Positions 13,001-22,903 of a stretch of 64,000 nt of DNA are shown piece after piece; position 1 is the first letter of the stretch, and each line of letters opens with the position of its first letter. The stretch is from Branchiostoma floridae. Lineage: Eukaryota; Chordata; Leptocardii; Amphioxiformes; Branchiostomatidae. Where the stretch lies: assembly GCF_000003815.2 (NCBI RefSeq), contig NC_049990.1:16828075-16892074 (forward strand), given 5' to 3'. Position numbers and translations under genes: made by a program. A model generated the notes under the pieces. That model made no database searches, was not told where the DNA came from, and saw only the letters and a list, made by a program, of their open reading frames with translations.

Positions 13001-16000
13001 GATTGTTTGATGTTTTGCCCCTGGGAAAAGCACATTCCACACTCCACTCAGGTAAAAAAAATGGGTACCTGACTTCGGTTGGGTGAAGTAAGTTAAGTCG
13101 TGTAAAGTGCATTTCTCGAGACAGGGCTCGAAATACTGGGGTTTTGTGCACCCAGGTGCACCCAAAATTGGAGCTGTGCACCCAATTATTTTCTGTGGGT
13201 GCACAGAGTGCACCCAAATATTTTCATAGGCTTATGTATGTTAAGATGTCAGTATACTAAGTAAACACCATATTCTTGACATCTATGTGTTAGAAAGATG
13301 ATAAAATGACTGTCATAGTACTTCCGATTTCTGAAGAGCTCCGTTCAAATTACTTATTTAATAGGTTTGCAATTAGGTTATTCTGATATTCTACTTTATT
13401 CTATGTGGTGCACACAAAAATATTTTTCTAGGTTGGGTGCACCAGTGCACCTATTCCCAAAAATGAATTTCGAGCCCTGCAAGAGAACAGGTTCAGTAGC
13501 ATGACATTATTTCAGCTACATTCATTGAAACATAGCGGACAATATCAACGGACAAACTATCATAGCAGTATTAAAAACATCTCTATGTGTATGTTTAGGA
13601 AGCAGCTAGTTGCTCCAACTTGACAAATGAGGCAAGAAACACCACAACACAGCAGCAGAAGACGGCAGCTCACTCCTCAAGCACCATCAGTAGGACTACA
13701 GGGGCAAAAGAAGGTAGGAACAGTAAGTGTACGGGTATATGTTTTTTTGGTGACACAGGGTGGAGATTTTTCTTGTTCTATCATTGCTATAGTTTCAACA
13801 TTCAGATACTTTAAAAAAATATTTATTCTAAGTGTGATCATCTGTACTTGACGAGCTTTCATATTTTATGGATATCAAGTAATGAGATACACCTTTCTCA
13901 CGCGGCGGCCATGATAGATCTAAAACGAGTTCAATGTGGCAAACAAAAGGCTGTCCATCATAATTAGCAGTTCGACCAATGGTAGCCTGCCAATTAGGAA
14001 ATCGACCAATAAGTGAATGGCTGCAAATTCGTTAAAAATTTGCATTATTATGTTTTTATTTTGCATCTCTTAAGCGACTATGGGGTCAGTCTACACTACT
14101 CTGAATTGCTACATCTTTCGGTGCATAACACTTCTTGTAATATTTATTATTCTATCTTATATCATGACAATTTGTGTGGTTTGGGGGAAAACTAAATGGG
14201 ACCTGATTTTAGAAATAAGTTTTGTCTGTTTGCCTCATTGACCTCTTCTTCGATCTATCATGGCCGCCGCGTGAGAAAGGTGTATGGGAGCAGACCTTTT
14301 TGGTCTGTTGTTGTTACACTATTTGTTTTAATGTAGTTTGTTGAAGGTGTGGGTTTTTACTTTCGACAAGGAGATAATGTTTTCAGTTACATTTCGATGG
14401 ATGTATTCATGTAGTTAAATTTGACAAAATGAAATGGTTTATTCGTTAAGAGGGGCGTTGCAGCCAAGGGGCGAATGTTTGGAAATAATATCACACTATA
14501 GCAGCATACATGAAGAATATATGGATGGATTGATGTGAAACTTGGTGTGTGAACATTGTCCTTTCTACAGTATGATTAGATTTGGTGCCCTGATTTGGTA
14601 GTACGGTAGACCGTCTGGTTTTATATAGTGTTGTTTTTTAGCTATGGTTTAACGGTTTTCCGTGATTGTTAGCCCTTGTGCTTCGGAAGAAGTGGCATGA
14701 GTCTAGTGACTTTCTTTGGAACTGAAGGGGGCGTTTCATTTTTGACATGTCTTAATTTTTTCTTCTCCAGATCCGGAACTGTTTCGCCCAGAGATGATCT
14801 ACAGTAGGAAGAACCACCTAGTGGTCCGTAAGCCGGGTTTCCAGGACTTCTACCCGACCATCTTACCCACCAGGACCCGGGGGGTGGCCGCAGGTTAGTC
14901 TTCATTATAAACCACTATGTCACCATACGATGGTTTTCATTAGGGCCGGGCATAGTAATTTACTAAATACAAGTAACTAAATTCTTAGTACACAAACAAG
15001 ACTTTAGTATTTTATTAAACTAATGTTTCGGCGATCAATGCTTTCTTCAACCCCCACCTCCCCGAGCTATTCTTACTGGTTGACTGAAAAAGGTGACACA
15101 GTCACTGCGATGTTGGTGGCAGAAAACTCTTGGTTGTGTACCACAAAAAACTCTTATTCATTGACTTTCCAACCTGTGTACATGTTTGACAACGTGTATA
15201 GCACGTTTTTAAGCAAATTCCCCACGTATTTCTAGTTGTGTCTAGTTTTATCTCTAACTGATAGGAAGAAGGCAAAGATATCTACATAGCTAGTGTAACC
15301 GCCCGTCGGTTAAACTCACCAGTTTTTTTTAAACACTTTACGACCTGTCTGGTTAAAAAAATCAATGAAACTATAGAAAATTTAGCCTAACCTTACATCT
15401 CCTTGTAAATCGATTATGGGCAGTAAATTGTCTTGAATTTGAACTGGACATATGGTTATGTTCTTATTTCATTGCCTTCCTGTCGTGTGCAAATATTGAC
15501 ATTTCAAAGATTATCCTGGCTTTTTGAGCATATGCAGCACTTCTATATGGTAATTCTTTTTTCGCCTTGAATTGCAGCCAATTTCTCCAAGTATGCCCGT
15601 AAGGCCGGCCAGAACGGCACCACCGCCAGTAAGAAGATGGAGGCCCACCGGAGGGCCCGTCGGCACTGGGCTCGCAAAGCCGCCGCCGCCGAGACTGACG
15701 ACGACCCGGAGAAGAGTGGCTTCGTCGACCTCAACAACCTCAAGGTCCGAATCAACCTGAAGGACCTCTACCGATCCAACATGGCACAGCAGCGTAAAAA
15801 GTTGCTGAAGAAATGCTGTTCCAGCACAGCAAACGCCAAGGTCATTCCCGAACAGATCGAAGCACAGCTGTCCCCGAAGATCAAGATCCAGAAATGTTTG
15901 GTAACCGAAGGGCCGTCATCCAAGGGGAGATACTTCGCCCGTCGTACTGGAGGTCACCCGGCGTTCACCTACAAGGTGACGTCATGTAACATGAGCCCGT

Positions 16001-19000
16001 CACCTGTCCCAGAATGCACTGCAGACGTTCCGAAGGAAGAGGCGCAAGAGGTCAGAAAACGGCCAGGCAGGAAGAGGGGTCCGCCGAAGGCTTTGAGGGA
16101 AGACGTCGTGAACTTGTCGACGAAACCAGGAGGGAAAAGGAAATACAAGTCGAGACATCTGGAGCCAGAGGAAGAACCAATACCCACTCCTGCAAGAGCC
16201 AAAGAGGAGGAAATTCCGACTGTTGATGTATGTAATAAACATGTAGAGTTATAGTCATCGAAAGGGCATGCATGTATCATCGCAGTTATTGAGCAAAGTG
16301 ATATAATCATGAGTTATGATTTATGATAAAGACTAATCGTTTGTGTAAAAGACAACTAAATTCGAAACAGGAAACTTACACTGATGCTAAACTTTACTAA
16401 CACCCATCACCGAAGGCTAATTGCAATTACCCAGTATTGCTTATAAAAGTAACACTAAACAAATATGTAAATGTATGTTTGTGTAACAGTTCTAATCGAC
16501 AAGTACACAGCTTTGTTTTGTACAATAAGCACGTTCATGGATTTAATTACACATGCGCAGGTAAAAGGTAAAGGCTCCTGACTTACTTCCAGATCTTGTA
16601 ACAACCATACATGTCCAGATATGTATAGTCAATGTTCAGGCATATTTTCTTAAATGTCTCACGAACCTTAACCTGCACATACGCAATTGAATCCATGAAC
16701 AGGCTTATTTCAGTCTGCATTAAGTTTTTTACCAACTCTGATTTGAACAATCTAGTTATAAACGTAAATCCTCATTTGATAGATGGAGCTGATTCACATA
16801 AAGCAAGAGCCTCTGAGTGATGAAGAAACTGTGGAGTATGATCAACCGGAGGAGGCAGAAGTAGAAGAGGAGGATGAGGAGGCAGTACCACACCCTGACT
16901 TGCCTCCCATGCCACCTGAGATGAAGAAGCTCCTCATACAGAAGAGTTCTGGGGAAACTGTCTTGCACCGAGCTTCTAGACTGGGCTACGAGGTGTGGAT
17001 CTTTTGTTGTTGTTTGTTGTTGTTGTTGTTCTCTTTGTATAGTGTGTACCCAACTGTATTGTCTCTGCAACGTTATGTATTTACGTGCACGGAAAAAGAT
17101 CTAGAGACTCGGTAGCTATAATTTGGATACCAGGCTATAATTAAACGTAACAATATCGCTCAGATAGAAGAAATGCTGTACACGAAAACAACATGCATTG
17201 TTTTGCATCCCTTGCTCTCTTTTTTTCATTTATCCTTGATCCTTGCGACAACTTCAAATAAAGTTCGAACTTAAACTTACAGCACATGTTGAGTGTGAAG
17301 ACGAAAACAACATGTATTGTTTTGCGTTCATTGCTCTCTTTGTAGTACCTTTTCCATTGCAACATCGTAACAATCTCAAATAAAGTACGCACATTTTGAG
17401 TGTGAAGAAAAGTTCGTACTTCATTCGAGTATGATAAAATCAAGTCATGACCAAACTGTTGCGTTATACAGGAGGTAGTGCGTTACTGTCTGGAGACTCG
17501 CTACGTTGATGTTAACTCCCAGGACAACGCCGGTTACAGTCCGCTACATGAGGCGTGTGTCAGGGGCCACATGGCTATCGTTCAAGACCTGATACTGTTT
17601 GGTGGAGACGTGAACTGTAGCGCTCAGGACGGCACAAGGTATGTCATGTATGCCTTCAGCACTTAGTAACCTCAAAATCTGCCAAGGTTTTGTGTTCATC
17701 AGCGTTCGTGTGTGTGTGTTTGTACATAATACATTAAGAACGTCTGGAGGGATTGTCTTGATTTTTGGTATGTGGGTAGGCCTTTATATGTCCTCGAAAT
17801 GATTGGATTTGGGGCCGTTTAGCGGTTTTACAGCATACTACAGTGAAACTTCAAACAAAATATTATAAAAATATTATTGAGAAATCAAATTGCACCAGCT
17901 TGAGATTGAAGCCAGACCAAAAAAAAAGGCCTTTTATCCTATATGCCACGAAGCATTAGTGTTGACAGAGCGTGCTAGTACACTTTAAGTGTACTGTTTT
18001 GCGATAACAAAGACCGTTTCAAAATGCAACAACCGTTTGCGAGATTGAAAACAGCACGTTCACTGCTCCGACTACGCACTTGCAGCGATAGGAATTATGG
18101 GTAATATGTCAAAGGTGAAGGCCCCGGAGACATAAACAAAGCACATCTGGTCAATTTTATACAAATCGAGACATTGGTCGAGACGATAACTGTTTGAAGT
18201 CCGGGGCTTCACCTTTGTGAAACAAACAATTCCTGTAGCTGCACATGAGCACTCTGAACGGTGAACGTGCTTATAGAATTGCGCCACACAGCTATGTTTC
18301 ATTTAATTATTATATGATTCTGTTTTCTTTATTCAGGTTTGATACACTTTGCACACTGCTTTCCAGACGTGCCCTGTACAGAATATCATACACAAGAAAT
18401 AAGATAAACTAAACAATGAACAAACCAAAGTAACAATATATACATAAACATAAATTAAAATCGTAACTCATTAATCATTTTTTATTGCTTTTGTTTCCCG
18501 TAGACCCATCCATGACGCTGTAGAGAACGACCACGTGGAGATAGTGCGGATGTTGCTGAGTTACGGCGCGGACCCGTGCCTGGCCACCTACTCCGGCCGC
18601 ACCATCTCCTCCCTCTGCCGCAGTGAGACCATGGAGAGGTTCATCACAGGTGAATGTTTGTTTATTTATGTATGTATTCATTACAAGAATGCTACAACTA
18701 CAAGAAGTGGACCCAGTGCAAGGAAGGTCAAGACTGTAGTGTAAACTGAGTCTGCTATAGGCAGGCTTGCCATGAGCTAAGGGCACAACCCGCCGTACGT
18801 GCAAATACGTGCTGTCTACGTGCCAAAATCTTTTGGGATCCGAAAGTGGTAAATCCGACGGATTTTGGAGCACGAAGACAAACCGTAGAATTTTATGTGC
18901 AGGCAAAATGTTGTGTGCCATCGGGCTACGGATTGGCGTTCCCCCCTTTCATTCACTACCCTTTCACTTTGTCATGTCAATGACAGTGATAAAGATATGT

Positions 19001-21839
19001 TGAAGAGCAACTAAGAATTTATATTTAAAGGAGGTGTAGACAATTTTAGATATTCCAATAGGGGATAGATGTAAGAAAACGTCAAGACAATGTTTATGCA
19101 CTGAGAGGTCAATTAGCTTCTGTTGTTTGAGTACAGGGGATGGAGCGTCGGGTCCCAAGTACATAGGGACGACGTATTATATGCCATCGGCCTCGTGTAT
19201 TTGGATATCTTTTGTTTACTTTTTTTTTTTTTTACCTCAGAACATTTCCGAGACCTGGCGGGTCGAGAAGAGAACGACAGTAACGAGGGAACTTGGGAGT
19301 TCAGCGGATCGTGTGCCATCATGGGTAAGTGTTGTCATATGCTGCCATTCTGCCGTCATTGACACTGGTGGACTGGCGTTTTTTTTTTTTTTTTGTCTTC
19401 TGCCAACAACTTAACCACGCACAGTTTTCTGATTGCTACCAGATTCGCATAGTTTGCTCAAGGAATACCCTTCCAAAGCTCAGTTCAATAGTAGAAACTC
19501 TGGGGAAACACTGGAAAAACACACCCTGCAGAAGAGGTGATATCTCCTGTGTGTGTCTTCCCTTTTTTTCTAGTCAGAGGGTTCCTAATGTTTGCTTTGG
19601 AGGATATATATCCGAAAGCTTTCCTTATGGCCAATTAGAAACTGTCATTCCAATGTGTTTCTCGTGAGTTTCATGGTAATCAATCACTCACTATACGTAT
19701 ACATGCGTATCTAAAGCATTAAGTAAAGGTGACACAAAACGATTGACATGCTTATTGTGCCTAGGACTGCGTATAAAAATTAATACGGACGTAGTTGATA
19801 CAACGGAAGATATCTAATGTTATAACCCTGTGACGAAACGACTTGTACCATGTGGCGAAACGTCCGTTTAACAACTGTCTCATAACCATGCATTTTTGCT
19901 CTTGCAGAAGACCGGTCGGAAGGGAACGGTATGGACGTCTTTGCCGACATTCCGAAGGAGGAGGAATCTGATCTTGACGACTTGGAGTTTGAAATCTCAG
20001 AACGTCCCCATCTACCATCGTACAATCTTCTTATCGATCTCAGAGAGGGGTAAGAATATTACAAATGCTAGTTTCGATTTCTTTAGTTTTTAACTGATTG
20101 TGACAGTAGTGCTGTTTAATGATCGCTTACATATCAGACATGTACATGTGGTTCTTTTTCCAAACGAGTATCCACATCGCTAACAACGTGGAGTCAAAAC
20201 ACAAAAATGTAAATGTTTGACAGACATGCAGCTTGTCATTGGCCAGGCCACTAATTGCCATACCATCATTGGTTGGACTGCTATGTTTTATGCTATCAAT
20301 GTTTGTTTTTTTATTGACAAGAGTACCTTCTTTTCTCTTAGGTGCCGGAACTACTTACTTGTCGATGACGTCATCACCCAGCTAGAGATCTCACGTGACC
20401 AGCTCATGACCAAACTGGCCAATCAGACTCCCGTGTGCGTGAGTAAGAGCAGCTTCCTCTCACAGATCTCCGAGAGCCAAGTAACTGAAGTTCCCAGCGG
20501 ATTCGTGGCGTGCTCTGGTTCGGAGGAACAGGCGAGAAACAGCCCTCCCCTATCGGCCTCCGATTCAACTTCTCCCGGCGCCGTCCTTGAAAAAGATCAA
20601 GAAGTTCCCGGTGGAACATCCTTCGCTAAGAGCTTCCCCTTTGGAGAACGTAAAGTGCCCGACCAAGCACACGTTGCAGAAAACAGCATCAGTTCACCAA
20701 GTGGTGACGTGGAAACAAAACTGGACAGCGAGACCACGCTTGAATCGTACGACTATGACGTGAACCTAGAGAGAGAAGGTGAGAGAAACTTGTCGGACAC
20801 ATTGCTGACCATTGGCGACTTGAGGGAAGACGCCCGACACACGGGCGACTGTCGTACGACAGTCGTGCAAGAATCACAGGAAAGACAAGAACAGCTTGAC
20901 GTAGAACGTGAAAACGTTGATGGAGGTTATTCAGTTGAGGAGAGCGCTTCAAGTATCCAAGTAGCAAAACGTGAAGGCCAAAACTCTTGTGTATTTGCAA
21001 ACGTCAACGATCAGTCACTTTGCAGAAAGACAGAAGAATACACAGACAATGAAGCAAACCAGCCTTTCAGTACCAAGGACAGTTTTGAAGGATGCGAGAT
21101 ACAAACAGCAAGAAGTGAGGGAAATCTGGATACAGGGAAGAAGATGGTCGACAGGACTGGAGAAACGTACATCGTAACCGAGAACGAAGAATCCTCGGTG
21201 GGTCAAAACACAGACGTCCAGGAAAACCAAGATGACGAAGACGCGCATTGTTCTCAAACTGAAGGAAATTTGGAAAATGATGATGTGTTGATGGAAGAAA
21301 TTGAAAGCGTTGATGAAAGGCAAAGGAGGGCAGAGGAGCAACTGTTCGAAGAAACTCACGAAACAAGCTCTACTTGTGGGTCAAGTTCTGGGACACAGAC
21401 AAACATGACCGACGTGACAGACAATACAGATAACGATACTCGTCATGCTAGCAACAGTCCGCCATTGTCAGACATCGCTGGAAGTAGTAGTAACGGACAT
21501 AATCAGTCGCCTATTTCGTTCGGAACGGAAAATTCCAACGTTTGGCAAGATACAAACAGCAGTAACCAATCGAATGACGTACTTATAGGCCAATCAGGAC
21601 ACGAGCCAGCTGGCAGCCAATCAGAACTGAGCGTTGATAGCGACAGAGCAAATCTATTGGTCAAGCTCGGAGCCAATGAGGATGCGGCACGAACAGAATC
21701 CGTTGTGACGAAGTACGCAGATGGAATGGTGTGCAGTTTTGAGACAGCGTCCAGGAAAACCGAAGAGTCTGTTGTGGAGTTGTTGGAATTGACTTCCGGC
21801 CTCAAAGAACTTCTTGGAATTCTTACCGAAAAGCTGTAG
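3992..21839 (+). CDS. BCOR: BCOR/BCORL1-family transcriptional corepressor (gene span, at least 15 exons, 5' incomplete)
   Basis: This is a nuclear corepressor. Vertebrate BCOR and BCORL1 bind the PCGF1 RAWUL domain through a C-terminal PUFD and recruit the PRC1.1 H2A-ubiquitylating complex. Fifteen exons join with consistent phases and no internal stop, giving 8055 nt (2684 residues plus stop). Visible parts, numbered from the first exon here: ankyrin-like unit 1-50; disordered Ser/Pro-rich giant exon 66-1467 with PLDLS near 553; a linker with [11 protein letters not shown], as in [25 protein letters not shown] leading into ankyrin repeats ~1995-2105; [17 protein letters not shown]; and PUFD starting near 2165. 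The family match rests on the ankyrin-to-PUFD order and on motifs such as [20 protein letters not shown]. The protein is longer than human BCOR (about 1750 residues), mainly because of the giant exon and a PUFD insertion. The start codon is not visible; exon 3 has no in-frame ATG near its 5' end, so upstream exons are required. Confidence 0.9.
4891..4984 (+). CDS. BCOR: BCOR-like gene, second ankyrin-type exon
   Basis: The acceptor is TTTTTTTCAG and the donor CAG/GTGAAT. It completes an Arg codon and reads [16 protein letters not shown]..., the start of a second ankyrin unit that then degenerates. It leaves in phase 0, matching the next exon. Confidence 0.7.
5045..5260 (+). repeat. Dispersed repeat, GGCACTGCAGCGGAACTTCC family
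   Basis: Contains 'gatatttggtatgtgggtagg' and 'cactgcagcggaacttccgg'. The same words recur at 17735-17850, 34285-34470, 35200-35370 and, in reverse complement, 54565-54735. It lies in an intron and is probably a fragment of an old transposable element. Confidence 0.65.
5455..6165. repeat. 121-bp tandem repeat in intron, six copies
   Basis: The word gtatgcaaatgtcactc, or a close variant, starts at 5505, 5634, 5755, 5876, 5997 and 6118. The period is 121 bp after a first spacing of 129. The sequence includes repeated 'cgaaacttcygaaagtacta'. Confidence 0.9.
6470..10674 (+). CDS. BCOR: BCOR-like gene, giant exon (disordered, CtBP motif)
   Basis: A 4205-nt exon with acceptor TTTTATAACAG and donor AG/GTATGC, entering phase 0 and leaving phase 2. 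It encodes about 1400 low-complexity Ser/Pro/Thr-rich residues with no folded domain I recognise. [11 protein letters not shown] (PLDLS codons 7931-7945) is a canonical CtBP-binding PxDLS motif, as described for BCORL1. The ΨKxE-type motif IKTEP lies near 9730. A basic stretch [19 protein letters not shown] near the end may act in nuclear localisation. One very large internal exon also encodes most of the N-terminal half of vertebrate BCOR and BCORL1. The last codons past 10674 before the stop at 10747 are intron read-through. Confidence 0.92.
10963..11185 (+). CDS. BCOR: BCOR-like gene exon 4
   Basis: The acceptor is TTTGTTCAG and the donor CAG/GTATAG, entering phase 2 and leaving phase 0. 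It reads [15 protein letters not shown]... and is rich in Arg ([16 protein letters not shown]), ending EQRYLQ. It belongs to the conserved basic middle region of the corepressor. Confidence 0.85.
11461..11779. mobile_element. MITE, AAGCTAAGGGC family, copy 1
   Basis: Inverted ends: 5' aagctaagggcgcagccca and 3' tggttgtgcccctagct. The interior words (ACGTGCAGGCAAA, CACGAAGACACGCC) recur at 18775-18960 and 43776-44003. It lies in an intron. Confidence 0.7.
11842..12076 (+). CDS. BCOR: BCOR-like gene exon 5
   Basis: The acceptor is CAAATTCCAG and the donor GAG/GTCAGT, entering phase 0 and leaving phase 1. It reads [15 protein letters not shown]..., then a Gly/Arg/Pro-rich stretch. [12 protein letters not shown] looks like a short helical segment continuing EQRYLQ of the previous exon. 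Confidence 0.8.
12828..12889 (+). CDS. BCOR: BCOR-like gene exon 6 (small)
   Basis: A 62-nt exon with acceptor TTCTACAG and donor CCT/GTAAGT, entering phase 1 and leaving phase 0. It reads [21 protein letters not shown] and includes PRKRKR, a likely monopartite nuclear localisation signal. Confidence 0.75.
13122..13479. mobile_element. MITE with CAGGGCTCGAAAT ends, GGTGCACCC interior
   Basis: Starts cagggctcgaaatac and ends gaatttcgagccctg. The interior is made of repeats of GTGCACCCA in both orientations. It is flanked by CGAGA and CAAGA, an imperfect 5-bp duplication. It shares its ends, but not its interior, with the elements at 2921 and 56271. Confidence 0.75.
13599..13713 (+). CDS. BCOR: BCOR-like gene exon 7
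   Basis: The acceptor is TATGTTTAG and the donor AAG/GTAGGA, entering phase 0 and leaving phase 1. It reads [20 protein letters not shown]..., polar and Ser/Thr-rich, with no recognised domain. The acceptor has a weak pyrimidine tract, so this exon is less certain than its neighbours. Confidence 0.65.
13890..14282. mobile_element. MITE with ~31-bp TIRs and TA target site (Tc1/mariner-like)
   Basis: The left end CACCTTTCTCACGCGGCGGC... (13890) is matched by its inverse ...GCCGCCGCGTGAGAAAGGTG ending at 14282. TA directly flanks both sides (13888-13889, 14283-14284). No transposase ORF was seen inside, so it is non-autonomous. Confidence 0.85.
14771..14893 (+). CDS. BCOR: BCOR-like gene exon 8
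   Basis: The acceptor is TTCTTCTCCAG and the donor CAG/GTTAGT, entering and leaving phase 1. It reads [20 protein letters not shown]..., then [14 protein letters not shown]. Conserved-looking and ordered, but not a domain I can name. Confidence 0.85.
15578..16227 (+). CDS. BCOR: BCOR-like gene exon 9 (conserved linker)
   Basis: The acceptor is GAATTGCAG and the donor GAT/GTATGT, entering phase 1 and leaving phase 0. It holds [16 protein letters not shown], corresponding to the LKNLKVCIEL region of BCOR, then several basic tracts ([24 protein letters not shown]). VVNLSTK is a possible degenerate CtBP-type motif. Confidence 0.9.
16783..16992 (+). CDS. BCOR: BCOR-like gene exon 10 (acidic segment into first ankyrin helix)
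   Basis: A 70-codon exon in phase 0 with acceptor GAT/AG and donor GAG/GTGTGG. It starts [29 protein letters not shown] fits a sumoylation consensus followed by acidic residues. An acidic run follows, then [18 protein letters not shown] and [12 protein letters not shown], aligning with the entry to the BCOR ankyrin domain. Confidence 0.92.
17472..17638 (+). CDS. BCOR: BCOR-like gene exon 11 (ankyrin repeats)
   Basis: The acceptor is TTATACAG and the donor AAG/GTATGT, leaving phase 2. It reads [20 protein letters not shown], then [16 protein letters not shown] and [12 protein letters not shown]. These are ankyrin repeats nearly identical in pattern to human BCOR. Confidence 0.96.
17735..17850 (+). 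repeat. Dispersed repeat fragment (same family as 5045)
   Basis: Contains 'ttgatttttggtatgtgggtagg' and a decayed 'gcatactacagtgaaacttc'. Intronic. Confidence 0.55.
18504..18649 (+). CDS. BCOR: BCOR-like gene exon 12 (ankyrin repeat)
   Basis: The acceptor is TTTCCCGTAG and the donor CAG/GTGAAT, leaving phase 1. It reads [20 protein letters not shown], then [19 protein letters not shown] and ETMERFIT. This is the last BCOR ankyrin repeat and the start of the linker to PUFD. Confidence 0.96.
18775..18960. mobile_element. MITE fragment, AAGCTAAGGGC family, copy 2
   Basis: Starts gagctaagggcacaacccgc and runs through acgtgcaaatacgtgctgtc, as in 43776-44003, but lacks the far inverted end. A truncated copy in an intron. 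Confidence 0.65.
19241..19324 (+). CDS. BCOR: BCOR-like gene exon 13 (linker)
   Basis: The acceptor is poly-T then ACCTCAG and the donor ATGG/GTAAGT, entering and leaving phase 1. [20 protein letters not shown] then FSGSCAIM aligns with DLQGRNDDDASGTWDFYGS of human BCOR. Confidence 0.95.
19908..20049 (+). CDS. BCOR: BCOR-like gene exon 14 (start of PUFD)
   Basis: The acceptor is TCTTGCAG and the donor GGG/GTAAGA, entering phase 1 and leaving phase 2. It contains [20 protein letters not shown] and [11 protein letters not shown], matching the acidic lead-in and first strand of the BCOR PUFD. Confidence 0.95.
20342..21839 (+). CDS. BCOR: BCOR-like gene terminal exon (PUFD with 411-residue insertion)
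   Basis: The acceptor is TTTTCTCTTAG; the stop TAG ends at 21839. [20 protein letters not shown] continues the PUFD and runs to SQISESQ (20480). The next 411 codons (20481-21713) are an acidic, Ser/Thr/Asn-rich segment absent from vertebrate PUFD. The exon closes with [20 protein letters not shown] and [15 protein letters not shown], which aligns with the last strand and helix of the human domain ([20 protein letters not shown]). Confidence 0.93.
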
Positions 21840-22649
21840 AGTTGAACAAGTCAAATTATAACTGTTTTGTTACGTATTCTGTTATTAAAGGCATATATAG
21901 GTTAAAGCACACAACACACGGAGAGTCATCTTGTTGTTACAGAAGAGGTTGGACTAACCGTTGGAGTATATAGATACTTGTATCTAACTCTACTTCACCT
22001 TTTTCCGCGGGGTAACCTATATCCGTTGTTTTGAAAACGGGTTCTTCAGGGATATTAGGTTGACGAACGGTGGAGTCAAATTGCCATGCAACAATATGTA
22101 TCCCAAAATACCCTATCTAAAAAAGAACGCATATAGGTTACCCCATGGACAAACGTGAACTAGCGTTACTAGGAGTGGTCTCAGTGGTGCATTTTCTTAG
22201 TATTTCCATTTAACGTTTCTTGACATTAGCACATAGTGTGTGTATAAACGTATACACGAATAATTGTACATGGCTGCTTTGGTTCACTGCCCGTAGTATA
22301 CTTTAACGTGTATATTTTTGGTGTGTTTATTCCGGAGTTGGTTTTCAGCTGTAAATATTCGCGTTTGGTGTTTTGTTTGTTTATTATAGTTTCAATAGGG
22401 CAGTGAGGTTGTACAAATATTGTACATAATGTTTATGGAAGGTACAAGTAAATCAGACACGTTATTAGAAAGAAGAGTACATAGTGTAAAGATTTCTATG
22501 AGAGATTTTTTGACTGAAAATATATAAAAGGTACAGCTAAAAAGTTCTTGTATAGAGGGCAGTCTTCCGAAGGATTCGAAAGTGGTTCCACGGAAAAGCA
22601 GAGGTTATATTGTTACATTTGCGAGAACGTATTACAATCAGACAATAAA
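21840..22649 (+). other. Probable 3' UTR of the BCOR-like gene
   Basis: A long AT-rich stretch after the stop. AATAAA lies at 22644-22649, and another at 23561-23566 could serve a longer form. A MITE (21990-22163) sits inside. The true cleavage site cannot be set from sequence alone. Confidence 0.45.
21990..22163. mobile_element. Foldback MITE, TTCACCTTTNTCCG family, copy 1
   Basis: The left end ctacttcacctttttccgcg, then gggtaacctatatccgttg, pairs with the right end atataggttacccc...aaacgtgaactag. Related copies lie at 33982-34190 and 37824-38023. Confidence 0.75.
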
Positions 22650-22752
22650 GAACACATACCAGCTTCCTTGTGATTTCAACATTACGTAGCTAGTACATGA
22701 CCAGGCCTAGTAAAGTTGATATTGTGTTTCCCATCAAACCATTCACCATCCC

Positions 22753-22903
22753 AACTGCGCATGAGCAGGTCAAAGGTGAAGGTCCAGTAGACATCAACAA
22801 AAACGCGTTATGCAAATTAGCCGACGAAGGCCACACACATCCGGGTATGCATAAACCAAGGTCAAAACAAGGGCATTGACCTTTGACCTTGCGCATGCGC
22901 AGT
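22753..22903. mobile_element. Short MITE with ACTGCGCATG ends
   Basis: Starts actgcgcatgagcaggtcaa and ends gacctttgaccttgcgcatgcgcagt (last 26 bases). The ends are inverted repeats, each also carrying an AGGTCA-type half-site. No coding content. Confidence 0.7.

Noticed and set aside
20480-21720. Cryptic intron explaining the PUFD insertion (GTAACT at 20481, GCAG at 21720)
   Set aside because: The candidate donor is phase 0 and the acceptor phase 1, with no pyrimidine tract; the insert has coding-like content. Kept as exon.
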